64,000 nt of DNA, taken from the NCBI RefSeq assembly GCF_003853645.1, contig NZ_QTPO01000001.1, positions 1 to 64,000 of the forward strand. Reading direction: 5' to 3'. The DNA comes from Burkholderia sp. Bp9143. Lineage in GTDB: Bacteria; Pseudomonadota; Gammaproteobacteria; Burkholderiales; Burkholderiaceae. The notes beneath the pieces were generated by a model that was given only the letters and a program-made list of their open reading frames with translations, was not told the origin of the DNA and did no database searches. Below, piece by piece: positions 44,552 to 53,322 of the stretch (positions are counted from its first letter, which is position 1; each line of letters starts with the position of its first letter). The position numbers and the translations under genes are program-made.

Positions 44552-46519
44552 ATGTGCGGAATCGACGGCTTTCTGAATAGCGTCGCCATCGATGAGGAGA
44601 CAGCGCGCGGCACGCTCGCGCGAATGACGGCGAGCCTCGCGCATCGCGGGCCGGACGGGCAGGGCCTCTGGGTCGACCCGGAAGCCGGTATCGCGCTCGG
44701 CCATCGGCGGCTTGCGATCGTCGATCTGTCGGTCCACGGCCGGCAGCCGATGGCATCCGCGTGCGGCCGCTACGTCATGGTCTTCAACGGCGAAATCTAC
44801 AACCATCGCGAGTTGCGCGCGGCGCTCGAGCGCGCGGGTCGCGCACCGGCGTGGCGCGGCCACTCCGACAGCGAGGTGCTGATCGCGGCGATCGCCGCGT
44901 GGGGCGTCGACGCGACGCTGAGGCGCGCGACCGGCATGTTCGCGTTCGCGCTGTGGAATCGCGCGTCGCGGGTGCTGACGCTCGCGCGCGACCGGATCGG
45001 CGAGAAGCCGCTCTACTACGGCCGGATCGGCGACGCACTGGTATTCGCGTCGGAACTCAAGGCGCTGCGCGGCTATCCGGGCTTCGACGGCACGATCGAT
45101 CGCGACGCGCTGTGCCTGTACCTGCGCCAGTCGAGCGTGCCCGCGCCGCATACGATCTATCGCGGCATCAGCAAGCTGCCGCCGGGCACCTTCATCCAGT
45201 TCGAGCATGCGCGCGACACGCCGCGCGTGCGCGCGTACTGGACGCTCGAGCAGGCGATCGAAGCCGGCCGCGAGCAGCCGTTCGAAGGCAGTGCCGACGA
45301 GGCCGTCGGGCAGCTCGACGCGATCCTGCGCCAGGCGGTGGCACGGCAGATGGAAGCCGACGTGCCGCTTGGGGCGTTCCTGTCGGGCGGTATCGATTCG
45401 TCGGCGATCGTCGCGCTGATGCAGGCGCAGTCGGCGAAGCCGGTCGACACGTTCACGATCGGCTTTCACGAAGCCGGCTACGACGAGGCCGGCTATGCGA
45501 AGGCGGTCGCGCGCCACCTCGGCACGCGGCATACCGAGCTCTACGTGACGGCCGACCATGCGCTCGGCGTCGTGCCGAAACTGCCGACGATCTATGACGA
45601 GCCGTTCTCCGATGCGTCGCAGATTCCGACCTTCCTCGTGTCGGAGCTGACGCGACGGCACGTGAAGGTGAGCCTGTCCGGCGACGGCGGCGACGAGCTG
45701 TTCGGCGGCTATACGCGCTACTTCCTGACGCCGCGCCTGTGGCGCAAGCTGCATCGCGTGCCGGCGGCGGTGCGCGCGCGGATCGCCGCCGCGCTGCATG
45801 CGCTGCGCCCCGATCATGCGGACCAGCTGGCGGCGGTCGCGCAGGGCGCATGGGGCGGCGTGGAGGCACGCGATTCGGCGACGCGCATCGGCGACCGGCT
45901 GCACAAGCTCGGCCACGTGATGACGGCCGAGAGCCGCATCGGGCTGTACCGGCTGCTGATGTCGTCGGTGCATCATCCGGAGCGCCTCGCGCTCGCCGGA
46001 CAGGAGCCGCCGACGCCGCTCGATACGGTGTCCGCGTGGCCCGCGCACCTGAGCTTCGCCGAGCAGGCGATGGCGATCGACACGCTCACGTACCTGCCGA
46101 CCGATATCCTCGCGAAGGTCGATCGCGCGGCGATGGCGGTGAGTCTCGAGACGCGCATGCCGTTCCTCGATCATCACGTCGTCGAATTCGCGTGGCGCGT
46201 GCCCGCGTCGGTGCGCTTGCCGGAAGGGCAGCCGAAGGCGCTGCTGCGCCGGCTGCTGGACCAGTACGTGCCGTCGGCGCTGATCGATCGGCCGAAGCAG
46301 GGCTTTTGCGCACCCGTCGATCACTGGCTGCGCGGCGCGCTGCGCGACTGGGCCGACGCGCTGCTGCAGCCGTCGCGGCTGCGCGACGAGGGCTTCTTCG
46401 ACGCGCAGGCGGTCGAGCGTTTGTGGCGGCAGCACCAGACGGGCCGGATGAACTGGCAGCACCAGCTGTGGACGGTGCTGATGTTCCAGGCGTGGCTGGA
46501 ACATCAGCGCGCCGCATGA
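44552..46519 (+). CDS. asnB: Glutamine-hydrolysing asparagine synthetase-type enzyme
   Basis: A 655-residue class II amidotransferase. Cys2 (MCGIDGF) is the glutaminase nucleophile, with RGPDG and FNGEIYNHRELR nearby. The synthetase domain carries the PP-loop SGGIDSS at 278-284 and a YLPTDILAKVDRAAMAVSLETRMPFLDH block. It converts aspartate, ATP and glutamine to asparagine, or amidates another substrate. It lies between sctU and the oppositely oriented sctQ operon, with an AT-rich 140-base leader (44411-44551) unlike the surrounding DNA. Related AsnB-like enzymes also act on surface polysaccharides and lipopeptides, so the real substrate is open. Confidence 0.9.
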   Translation: MCGIDGFLNSVAIDEETARGTLARMTASLAHRGPDGQGLWVDPEAGIALGHRRLAIVDLSVHGRQPMASACGRYVMVFNGEIYNHRELRAALERAGRAPAWRGHSDSEVLIAAIAAWGVDATLRRATGMFAFALWNRASRVLTLARDRIGEKPLYYGRIGDALVFASELKALRGYPGFDGTIDRDALCLYLRQSSVPAPHTIYRGISKLPPGTFIQFEHARDTPRVRAYWTLEQAIEAGREQPFEGSADEAVGQLDAILRQAVARQMEADVPLGAFLSGGIDSSAIVALMQAQSAKPVDTFTIGFHEAGYDEAGYAKAVARHLGTRHTELYVTADHALGVVPKLPTIYDEPFSDASQIPTFLVSELTRRHVKVSLSGDGGDELFGGYTRYFLTPRLWRKLHRVPAAVRARIAAALHALRPDHADQLAAVAQGAWGGVEARDSATRIGDRLHKLGHVMTAESRIGLYRLLMSSVHHPERLALAGQEPPTPLDTVSAWPAHLSFAEQAMAIDTLTYLPTDILAKVDRAAMAVSLETRMPFLDHHVVEFAWRVPASVRLPEGQPKALLRRLLDQYVPSALIDRPKQGFCAPVDHWLRGALRDWADALLQPSRLRDEGFFDAQAVERLWRQHQTGRMNWQHQLWTVLMFQAWLEHQRAA

Positions 46520-46589
46520 AGCGGGATGACGCAGCGCGCCGTGTCATGCCATGCCTGTCGTGCCCGTCATCCCGGCCGCGTGCGGCCGC

Positions 46590-47390
46590 TCACTGATCGA
46601 GACACCTCACGCACAGCCGCTTCGCCTGGCTCGCCGACAATCCACGGCACATCATCACGACCGGGCGCGCATGGCACGACGGCGCGTCGGCGGATGCCGC
46701 GGGCGACGCGAGCCTGTGCGCGCGTTCGGGCGGCGTGGTCGCGGCCGCGTCCATGCGCCGTTGCCGCGCGGGCGGCGGCGTATCGCTGACCACCGGAATC
46801 GGCTCGACGCCGCCTTCGCGTGCGTTGCGCCGCGCGCTCGCGACGACGCGGCTCACATAGCCGCTGGAGAACCCGGTCGTGAAGTTGCCGCTGTAGTAGC
46901 ACGACAGCGCCGCGCGCAACGCGGCCTGCGCGGGACGGCCGGTGTTCGACGAGCGTGCGAAGCAGTCGGTCAGGATCGCGCCGCCCGCGCGCAGGTTGCG
47001 GCACGGTTCGAACATCGTCGTGTCGTCGAGGCCGTATTTCGTGAAATTTCGTTCGTTAACCTGAGCGAGACCGACGCTGTAGCTGAAGCCGCGCGCGGCC
47101 AGCTCGCTCGCGGTCGCGCGCGCTTCGTCGAGCGACGCGGGCTGGCGCGTCAGGTGGCCGCCGACCACGCCGATCGCATACGGATTGAAACCGGACTCGG
47201 TGCGTACCAGCGCGGCGAGCGTGTCGGGATCGACGTTCGGCGCGCAGGCGCGCGCGAGCTGCGCGAAGCCTGCGGCGTTGCCCGCCGCGTGCGCGCTGCG
47301 CGGCTGCATGCCCGCGCATGCGAGTGCCAGTGCCAGTGCGATCGTCGCGCACAGGCTCGCGACGGCGCCGCGCAGGCCGGGCGCATTCAT
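46590..47390 (-). CDS. Type III secretion-associated lytic transglycosylase
   Basis: A 266-residue periplasmic enzyme of the IpgF/IagB/VirB1 group. The signal spans residues 1-35 (ATIALALALACAGMQPRSAHA). The catalytic Glu65 is in LVRTESGFNPYAIGVVGG, followed by GFSYSVGLAQVNERNF and LRAALSCYYSGNFTTGF. About 80 variable C-terminal residues follow. It opens peptidoglycan for assembly of the secretion machine. Its ATG overlaps the sctR stop (ATGA), which ties it to the apparatus. Confidence 0.9.
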   Translation of the reverse strand: MNAPGLRGAVASLCATIALALALACAGMQPRSAHAAGNAAGFAQLARACAPNVDPDTLAALVRTESGFNPYAIGVVGGHLTRQPASLDEARATASELAARGFSYSVGLAQVNERNFTKYGLDDTTMFEPCRNLRAGGAILTDCFARSSNTGRPAQAALRAALSCYYSGNFTTGFSSGYVSRVVASARRNAREGGVEPIPVVSDTPPPARQRRMDAAATTPPERAHRLASPAASADAPSCHARPVVMMCRGLSASQAKRLCVRCLDQ

Positions 47391-48061
47391 CCCGCCCCCG
47401 ACACGCGATACGACAGCACGAGCCCGTGCACGAGCAGCGACCAGCCGTCGAGCGCGACGAACAGCAGCAGCTTGAACGGCACGGAGATCGTCGTTGGCGA
47501 GATCATCTGCATCCCGAGCGCGAGCAGGATGTTCGCGACCAGCAGGTCGACGACGATGAACACGATATAGATCACGAAACCGATCTGGAACGCCTTGGTC
47601 AGCTCCGCGAGCGTGAAGCTCGGCACCAGCACGAGCAGGTCGTCGTCCTTGATGCCGTCCGCGCGATTCTTCGGCCAGACCGACGTCGCGGTGCGCACGA
47701 AGAATTCGCGGTCGCGCTGCCGCGTATGCGACACCAGGAAATCCTTGACCGGCGGCAGCGCGGCATCGGCGAGCGCGCCGATATCGGCGGTCGACAGCTG
47801 CCCGGACGCGTCGAAGTGGCGTGCCTGCAGCGCGTCGCGGATCGACATCCCGACCGGCGCCATGATGAACAGCGACAGGATCAGCGCGATACCGTTCAGC
47901 ACGAGGTTCGGCGGCACCTGCTGGATCCCGAGCGCGGAGCGCAGCAGGCCGAGCACGACCACGAGCTTCGTATAGCTCGTCACCATCAGCGCCGCGAACG
48001 GCGCGATGCCGAGCGCGGCGATCACCGCGATCAGCGCGACCGGATTCGGCAGGCTGCCCAT
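47387..48061 (-). CDS. sctR: Export apparatus protein SctR
   Basis: A 224-residue FliP/HrcR-family membrane protein. The start GIAPFAALMVTSYTKLVVVLGLLRSALGIQQVPPNLVLNGIALILSLFIMAPVG and the end LVPSFTLAELTKAFQIGFVIYIVFIVVDLLVANILLALGMQMISP are close to the family norm. Five SctR copies start the export channel. It is separated from sctS and sctT, and is co-transcribed with sctQ three bases upstream. Confidence 0.95.
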   Translation of the reverse strand: MGSLPNPVALIAVIAALGIAPFAALMVTSYTKLVVVLGLLRSALGIQQVPPNLVLNGIALILSLFIMAPVGMSIRDALQARHFDASGQLSTADIGALADAALPPVKDFLVSHTRQRDREFFVRTATSVWPKNRADGIKDDDLLVLVPSFTLAELTKAFQIGFVIYIVFIVVDLLVANILLALGMQMISPTTISVPFKLLLFVALDGWSLLVHGLVLSYRVSGAG

Positions 48062-48064
48062 CGT

Positions 48065-49237
48065 TCAGCGCTCGCGCGGCGCGGGCTGCGTCAGCGTGAC
48101 GACGCGTACGCCGAGCTTCTGGCCGACCGCGATCAGGTGGCCGGTGCCGATCAGCATCCCGTTCGCGACGAGATGGATCACGCTCTGGTTGATGCCTTGC
48201 TGCAGTTCGATCACCGCGCCGGGTTGCAGCGTGCCGAGTTCGCCGAGCGGGATCGACGTCGGAGGCAATTCGAAACGCAGGTCGACCGCGAGGCCGTCGA
48301 GCGAGCGCGGTGCGTCGTCCGGCGACGCGTCGTGCCCGGTCGCGGGCGGGGTGTCGGTGCGGGTCGGTTCCAAAGGCATCTCCCTGATTCGTTCGACGGT
48401 CAGCCGGTTGCCCGACGGCCGTCCGGTGATCTCCCACGCCGGCGCGGCCGGCACCCGCGCGATGCACAGCAGGTTCTGCTCGTGCGCGCGCCAGCGCTCG
48501 ATCGCGATGATGTCGCCGCCGACGACGTCGGCCAGCTCGGCCATCGTCAACTCGGTCCGGCCGATCTCGAATACCAGCGGCACCGGCAGGCTCGCATACG
48601 CGGCAAGCGTGTCGGGCCGCGCGGCCGCCGGCGCCGCGAAGAACACGGCGAGCGCGTCCGGCGCATCGAACAGCAGCGCGCCGTGGCAACGCCATGCACC
48701 GTCGGCGCGACGCAGCTCGAAGCGCAGCGCGGCCGGCGCGGTGCGCCATGCGGGCACGCTCGCCGGCGGTGGCAGCAGTTCCACGCGCTGCCGCGTCGCG
48801 GCCTGCAGCACGGCCGCGAGCGGCGCGGCGAGGTCGGCGAGCAGCGCCGCGCGGATCACGGCCGGCACGGCCGGGTCGGCCGCGTCGCCGAGCCATGCGG
48901 TTTCCGCGACCGGATCGACCCACAGCGTGCCGGCGGCCGGGCCGATGACGAAGCGGTAGGCATGCGCGTCGGCGGTCGGTTCGGCATCGACGCGCCAGCG
49001 CACCTCGTACGCGTGCTCGCCGAGCGTGACCGGGACCGCGGCCGTCGCGCCGTACGCATGCGACAGCCCGCGCGCGGCGGCCGCGGACAGGCGCGGCAGC
49101 CAGGGCGACGCGTCGAGCGCGACCGCGGCCGGCGGGGGCGGGACGGCGGGCGCCGCGGCGGCCGGGGGGGCAGCGGCGGGCAGGGCCCGGTTCGCGGCGT
49201 CGCCGGCGTCGGCATTCGTCAGGGACAGCGCAGGCAC
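48065..49237 (-). CDS. sctQ: Cytosolic sorting-platform (C-ring) protein SctQ
   Basis: About 390 residues. The C-terminal SPOA domain is clear (AVDLRFELPPTSIPLGELGTLQPGAVIELQQGINQSVIHLVANGMLIGTGHLIAVGQKLGVRVV). An upstream SPOA-like segment contains VPLVFEIGRTELTMAELADVVGGDIIAIERW. The start is uncertain. A GTG at 49237 before PALSLTNADAG is proposed, because codons further upstream look like non-coding Arg/Pro-rich frame, but no ribosome site is evident. It heads the minus-strand sctQ-sctR-transglycosylase unit. Confidence 0.87.
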   Translation of the reverse strand: MPALSLTNADAGDAANRALPAAAPPAAAAPAVPPPPAAVALDASPWLPRLSAAAARGLSHAYGATAAVPVTLGEHAYEVRWRVDAEPTADAHAYRFVIGPAAGTLWVDPVAETAWLGDAADPAVPAVIRAALLADLAAPLAAVLQAATRQRVELLPPPASVPAWRTAPAALRFELRRADGAWRCHGALLFDAPDALAVFFAAPAAARPDTLAAYASLPVPLVFEIGRTELTMAELADVVGGDIIAIERWRAHEQNLLCIARVPAAPAWEITGRPSGNRLTVERIREMPLEPTRTDTPPATGHDASPDDAPRSLDGLAVDLRFELPPTSIPLGELGTLQPGAVIELQQGINQSVIHLVANGMLIGTGHLIAVGQKLGVRVVTLTQPAPRER

Positions 49238-49594
49238 GGCGGGATCAGGGCGGATTCGGCGTTGGTGCGACGGGTTGTGGTGGCCGGCGGCGCAGGGGGC
49301 GCGCGGCTGCTGCGTCGATTGTAGGGACGGTGCCGGCCGCGTGCCGCGCCGGAATCCGTAGTCGCGCGCGTCTACCGGCCGCGCGGGCGGCGGCGAGCTA
49401 CGAAGCCTGTCGCGCGGTGGCGTGGCCGCGTGCGGCGTCGCACGCACAAAAGCGGCCGCCGCCCGGAGGCGGCGGTCGTGGTGCGGCGGGGCAGGCGTGC
49501 CGGGCCGCGAGCGCTGCACGTCGAACGCGCCGCGCGTTGGGGGAGCCTTGGCGGCGCGCCGTGCAGTGGCGGCGCGCGGGTGAGCCGTCGCGCG

Positions 49595-49993
49595 TTACGC
49601 GTAGTCGGCGGCCAGCGCCTGGTGCGGTGCGGCGCGCAGTAGCGGCGCCGCATCGTGGCGCTCGACGTGCGTCATGGCCGCGCCGAACAGCACCAGCCGA
49701 TAGCCGACCGCATAGATCGGGATGATCCGCAGGTTCTTGTCGTGATCGAGCCGCAGCTTCGAACGGATGCGCGAGATATGGGTGTCGAGCGTACGCGACG
49801 ACACGCCGAGCTCGCGGCCCCAGACCGCTTCCTGGATCGCTTGCCGCGGCACGATCTTGTTCATGTTGTCGAGCAGGAATTCGACGACATCGAATTCACG
49901 CGGCGTGACGTCGACGACTGTGTTGTCGATTTCGATCGTGCGGCGCACGAAGTTGATTTTTATGTTGTCGATGTACAGGTATTTGCAATCCAT
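49595..49993 (-). CDS. Stand-alone OmpR-type winged-helix DNA-binding protein
   Basis: A 132-residue protein that is only an OmpR/PhoB effector domain, with no receiver. The platform strands read YLYIDNIKINFVRRTIEIDNTVVDVTPREFDVVEFLLDN. The recognition part is IVPRQAIQEAVWGRELGVSSRTLDTHISRIRSKLRLD, and the wing is NLRIIPIYAVGYRLVLF. A variable Ala/His tail ends it. The ATG at 49993 lacks an upstream extension. Its place at the end of the secretion locus suggests a HrpG-like regulatory role without phosphorylation control. Its sequence is less GC-rich than its neighbours. Confidence 0.87.
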   Translation of the reverse strand: MDCKYLYIDNIKINFVRRTIEIDNTVVDVTPREFDVVEFLLDNMNKIVPRQAIQEAVWGRELGVSSRTLDTHISRIRSKLRLDHDKNLRIIPIYAVGYRLVLFGAAMTHVERHDAAPLLRAAPHQALAADYA

Positions 49994-50204
49994 GTTGGCC
50001 CTCGCATGTCCGTAAAGGAGTGTTTGCGGGTCATGTACCGCAACTTCCGGGCCAGGGCTGGGCTGTCAGGAAACGACGGGTGGTGGGGGCGGGGTGGGCG
50101 GCGCGCCAGCCTTGAATCTAAAAGAATTTTTAACGCGGGATGCGGGGTGGGCTTTGGAGGGGTCGGAGCAATATTGAAGGATTGTTACGTAGCATCAAGC
50201 GGGA

Positions 50205-50234
50205 ACGTTACGGACGTTACGGGCGGCGTAACGT
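50205..50234. promoter_or_regulatory. Tandem and inverted GTTACG repeats upstream of the OmpR-type gene
   Basis: ACGTTACGG occurs twice in direct tandem (50205-50213, 50214-50222), and CGTAACGT at 50227-50234 is the inverted form. A further GTTACGT starts at 50184. OmpR-type proteins often bind direct repeats, so this may be the autoregulatory site. The 474-base gap between this gene and iorB holds no supported gene. Confidence 0.5.
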
Positions 50235-50281
50235 GGGGGAACGCGCGGATTCCTTCCGGCTGGTCGGTGTCGGGTGGACTG

Positions 50282-50374
50282 CGAACCCTACATCGAACCC
50301 TGCTCGAATGAACTGGTTTCCACGCAAAATCAAGAGGTTGGCGGGGATTTTTGCCGACTTCGAACCCTACATCG
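50282..50374. repeat. Duplicated CGAACCCTACATCG motif
   Basis: CGAACCCTACATCG is present at 50282-50295 and again at 50361-50374, 79 bases apart, and GAACCC continues both copies. The first copy also contains CGAACCCT twice, 12 bases apart. No coding sequence spans them. Purpose unknown. Confidence 0.6.
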
Positions 50375-50412
50375 GAACCCGCTTCGCCGGCATTTCGACA
50401 ATACGCAGGCAA

Positions 50413-50452
50413 TAAAAAAACCGGCCGCGCGACGTTCCCGTCACGCGGCCGG
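50413..50452 (-). terminator. Rho-independent terminator after iorB
   Basis: CCGGCCGCG (50421-50429) pairs with CGCGGCCGG (50444-50452). On the minus strand the stem is followed by TTTTTTTATT (complement of 50411-50420). It lies 15 bases after the iorB stop. Confidence 0.88.
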
Positions 50453-50467
50453 CGTTTCACCCGCCCG

Positions 50468-52678
50468 TCAAGCCTTCGCCGTGTCGCCCGAATCGAACGG
50501 CAGCACGTAATGCCGTTTGCCGGTCGCCGCGAAGATCGCGTTGGCGACCGCCGGCCCGATTGGCGCGACGCCCGGCTCGCCGACGCCGGTCGGTGCCTCC
50601 GCCGACGGCACGATATGCACCTCGACCTTCGGCATCTCCGCCATCCGCAGCACGTGATAGCCGTCGAAGTTGCGCTGCTCGACCTGGCCGTCCTTCAGCG
50701 TGATCGCGCTGTGCAGCGCCGCGCCGAGCCCGAAGCCGATGCCGCCTTCCATCTGCGCGGCGACGATGTCGGGGTTGATCGCGATCCCGCAGTCGACCGC
50801 GCACACCACGCGCTCGACCTTCACCTTTCCGTCGGCGTCGACCGACACCTCGGCCACCTGCGCGACATAGCTCTTGAACGCCTCGGCCACCGCGATCCCG
50901 CGCCCGCGGCCTTTCGGCAGCGGCTTCGCGGGATCCCAGCCGGCCTTTTGCGCGGCCAGCTCGAGCACCGCGCGCATCCGCGGCTCCTTCGCGAGCAGGT
51001 CGCGGCGGAACAGGTACGGATCCTTGCCCGCCGCGTGCGCGGCCTCGTCGATGAACGCCTCGACCGCGTAGGCCGTGTGCGAGCTGCCGACCACGCGCCA
51101 CCACAGCACCGGCAGGCCGACCTTGGTGGTGGTGAGTTCGACCGACACGTTCGGCACCGCGTACGGCAGGTTCGCCGCGCCCTCGACCGACGTCGCGTCG
51201 ATCCCGTTCTTGACCATGAACGCTTCGAACGGCGTGCCCGCGAGGATCGACTGGCCGACGATCCGGTGGCGCCAGCCGACCAGCCGGCCGTCGGCGGTCA
51301 GCCCCGCGTCGAGCTTGTGGAAATACATCGGGCGATAGAAGCCGCCCTGGATGTCGTCCTCGCGCGTCCACTGCAGCTTGACCGGCTTGCCGTCCGCGCC
51401 GAGCGCCTTCGCGATCGACACGGCCTCGACCACGTAGTCTGACCACGCGTTCGCGCGCCGGCCGAAGCTGCCGCCCGCGTACAGCGTGTGGATCCGCACC
51501 TGCTCGGGCTTCAGGCCCGCGACCCTGGCCGCGTTGGCCTGGTCGACCGTCTGGAACTGGTCGCCGGCCCAGATCTCGCAACCGTTCGCCGTCAGCTTGA
51601 CGACCGCGTCGAGGGGTTCCATCGGCGCGTGCGCGAGATACGGGAATTCGTAGGTCGCGCTGATCTTGCGCGCGGCACCCGCGATCGCCGCGTCGGCATC
51701 GCCGTCCTTGCGCGCGGACGCGCCGGGCTTCGCGGCGAGCTGCCGGTACTCGCGCATGATCTCGTCCGAGCCGCGCTTTTCGGCGTTCGTTTCATCCCAT
51801 TCGACCTTCAGCGCGTCGCGGCCCTGTTTCGCGGCCCAGAAGCCGTTTGCGACGACCGCGACGCCGCCCGGCACCTGCACGACCGACACGACGCCCGGCA
51901 CGGCCTTCGCGGCCGTCGCGTCGAACGACCTGACTGTCGCGCCGAAGCGCGGCGGGCGCTGCAGCAGCGCGACGCGCATGCCGGGGAAGGTGGTGTCGAG
52001 CGTGAAGTGCGCGGTGCCGTTCGACTTGGCCGACGCGTCGACGCGCGGAATGCGATGGCCGATCAGCTTGAAGTCGGCCGGCTGCTTCAGCGTGACCTGG
52101 TCGGGCACCGGCAGTTTCGACGCGTCGGCGACGAGCGTGCCGTAGGCGGCCGTCTTGCCGCTCTTCGCATGCGTGACGACGCCGTTGGCGGTGGTCAGTT
52201 CGCCCGTCGGCACCTTCCAGCGCGCCGCCGCGGCCGACACGAGCATCGCGCGGGCCTTGCCGCCCGCTTCGCGCAATTGCTGCCACGAGTTCGACATGGC
52301 CGAGCTGCCGCCCGTGCCCTGCATCGTGCCGAACGCGAGGTTCGCATAGCGCTTCGCATCGGCCGGCGCGCTTTCGACGCGCACGCTCGACCAGTCGGCG
52401 TCGAGCTCCTCGGCGACGATCGTCGCGATGCCCGTATAGGCACCCTGGCCCATTTCGACGTGTTTTGCGATGACCGTGACCGCGCCGTCGGGCGTGATGC
52501 GCAGGAACGCATTCGGCGCGAAGTCGGCGGCGGGTGCCGTCGCGGCGAGCGCGCGGCGGCCGAGGCCGGCCCATTCGAAGCCGATCGTCAGGCTGACGGC
52601 GGCCGCGGCGCCCGCGGCCTTCAGGAACGTGCGGCGCGACGGTCGCACCGAACCGGGGTTGTCGAGTTCGATCGTCAT
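50468..52678 (-). CDS. iorB: Molybdenum hydroxylase large subunit, isoquinoline 1-oxidoreductase beta type
   Basis: A 736-residue xanthine oxidase-family subunit. A Tat signal ([21 protein letters not shown]) shows export of the folded enzyme. Two related catalytic domains follow, with [65 protein letters not shown] and ending [25 protein letters not shown]. The GVGEPG motif holds the active-site Glu next to the molybdopterin cytosine dinucleotide centre. It hydroxylates N-heterocycles or oxidises aldehydes; the substrate is not readable from sequence. It starts two bases after the iorA stop. Confidence 0.92.
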   Translation of the reverse strand: MTIELDNPGSVRPSRRTFLKAAGAAAAVSLTIGFEWAGLGRRALAATAPAADFAPNAFLRITPDGAVTVIAKHVEMGQGAYTGIATIVAEELDADWSSVRVESAPADAKRYANLAFGTMQGTGGSSAMSNSWQQLREAGGKARAMLVSAAAARWKVPTGELTTANGVVTHAKSGKTAAYGTLVADASKLPVPDQVTLKQPADFKLIGHRIPRVDASAKSNGTAHFTLDTTFPGMRVALLQRPPRFGATVRSFDATAAKAVPGVVSVVQVPGGVAVVANGFWAAKQGRDALKVEWDETNAEKRGSDEIMREYRQLAAKPGASARKDGDADAAIAGAARKISATYEFPYLAHAPMEPLDAVVKLTANGCEIWAGDQFQTVDQANAARVAGLKPEQVRIHTLYAGGSFGRRANAWSDYVVEAVSIAKALGADGKPVKLQWTREDDIQGGFYRPMYFHKLDAGLTADGRLVGWRHRIVGQSILAGTPFEAFMVKNGIDATSVEGAANLPYAVPNVSVELTTTKVGLPVLWWRVVGSSHTAYAVEAFIDEAAHAAGKDPYLFRRDLLAKEPRMRAVLELAAQKAGWDPAKPLPKGRGRGIAVAEAFKSYVAQVAEVSVDADGKVKVERVVCAVDCGIAINPDIVAAQMEGGIGFGLGAALHSAITLKDGQVEQRNFDGYHVLRMAEMPKVEVHIVPSAEAPTGVGEPGVAPIGPAVANAIFAATGKRHYVLPFDSGDTAKA

Positions 52679-52680
52679 GG

Positions 52681-53142
52681 TCAGGCTCCCAGTGTCGCGG
52701 CCGCGTCTTGGATCGCGGCCCGGATGCGGGCGTAGGTCGCACAGCGGCAGAGGTTGCCGTTCATCGCGGCGTCGATGTCCGCGTCGGTCGGCTTCGGGTT
52801 CTGTTCGAGCAGCGAGGTGGCCGACATGATCTGGCCGGACTGGCAATAGCCGCACTGCGGCACCTGCAGCTTCACCCAGGCGGCCTGCACGGCCTGCGCG
52901 GGCTTGCTCTGCAGGCCTTCGATCGTCGTGATGTGCTTGCCCGCGATGCCGGCGAGCGGCAGCACGCACGAGCGCACGGCCTGGCCTTCGAGATGGACGG
53001 TGCACGCGCCGCACTGCGCCATGCCGCAGCCGAACTTCGTGCCGGTCAGCCCCGCGTGCTCGCGGATCGCCCAGAGGACGGGCATCGACGGATCGGCGTC
53101 GAGCGTGACACTCTTGCCGTTCAGGACAAACGTGGTGGGCAT
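52681..53142 (-). CDS. iorA: Molybdenum hydroxylase [2Fe-2S] subunit
   Basis: A 153-residue two-cluster ferredoxin-like protein. The plant-type cluster uses Cys39, Cys44, Cys47 and Cys59 ([23 protein letters not shown]). The second cluster uses Cys97, Cys100, Cys132 and Cys134 (QCGYCQSGQ and LCRCATY). It passes electrons from the Mo subunit to an acceptor, probably a cytochrome. It has no signal peptide and would be exported with the Tat subunit. First gene of the pair, divergent from an AraC regulator. Confidence 0.93.
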   Translation of the reverse strand: MPTTFVLNGKSVTLDADPSMPVLWAIREHAGLTGTKFGCGMAQCGACTVHLEGQAVRSCVLPLAGIAGKHITTIEGLQSKPAQAVQAAWVKLQVPQCGYCQSGQIMSATSLLEQNPKPTDADIDAAMNGNLCRCATYARIRAAIQDAAATLGA

Positions 53143-53221
53143 TTTTTGTCTCCGTGGGGAAAACCCGGCATGCGCCGGACCAGGTGGCAGTGTGCGCGAA
53201 CGGCCGATCTTTACGTCTACC

Positions 53222-53255
53222 CAATTCTGCAAATTTATTGAACAATCCTGCAAAT
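53222..53255. promoter_or_regulatory. Direct repeats in the iorA/araC-type intergenic region
   Basis: CAATTCTGCAAAT (53222-53234) and CAATCCTGCAAAT (53243-53255) differ at one base and are 21 bases apart, two helical turns. This is the usual layout for a pair of AraC-family half sites. It sits between the divergent genes. Confidence 0.6.
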
Positions 53256-53322
53256 CCCGGGCGCGCCGGCGAGCGATTCGCTATGCTTCCGCGACTCAGG
53301 GAAATGAAGCGAGGAGTCCGTC

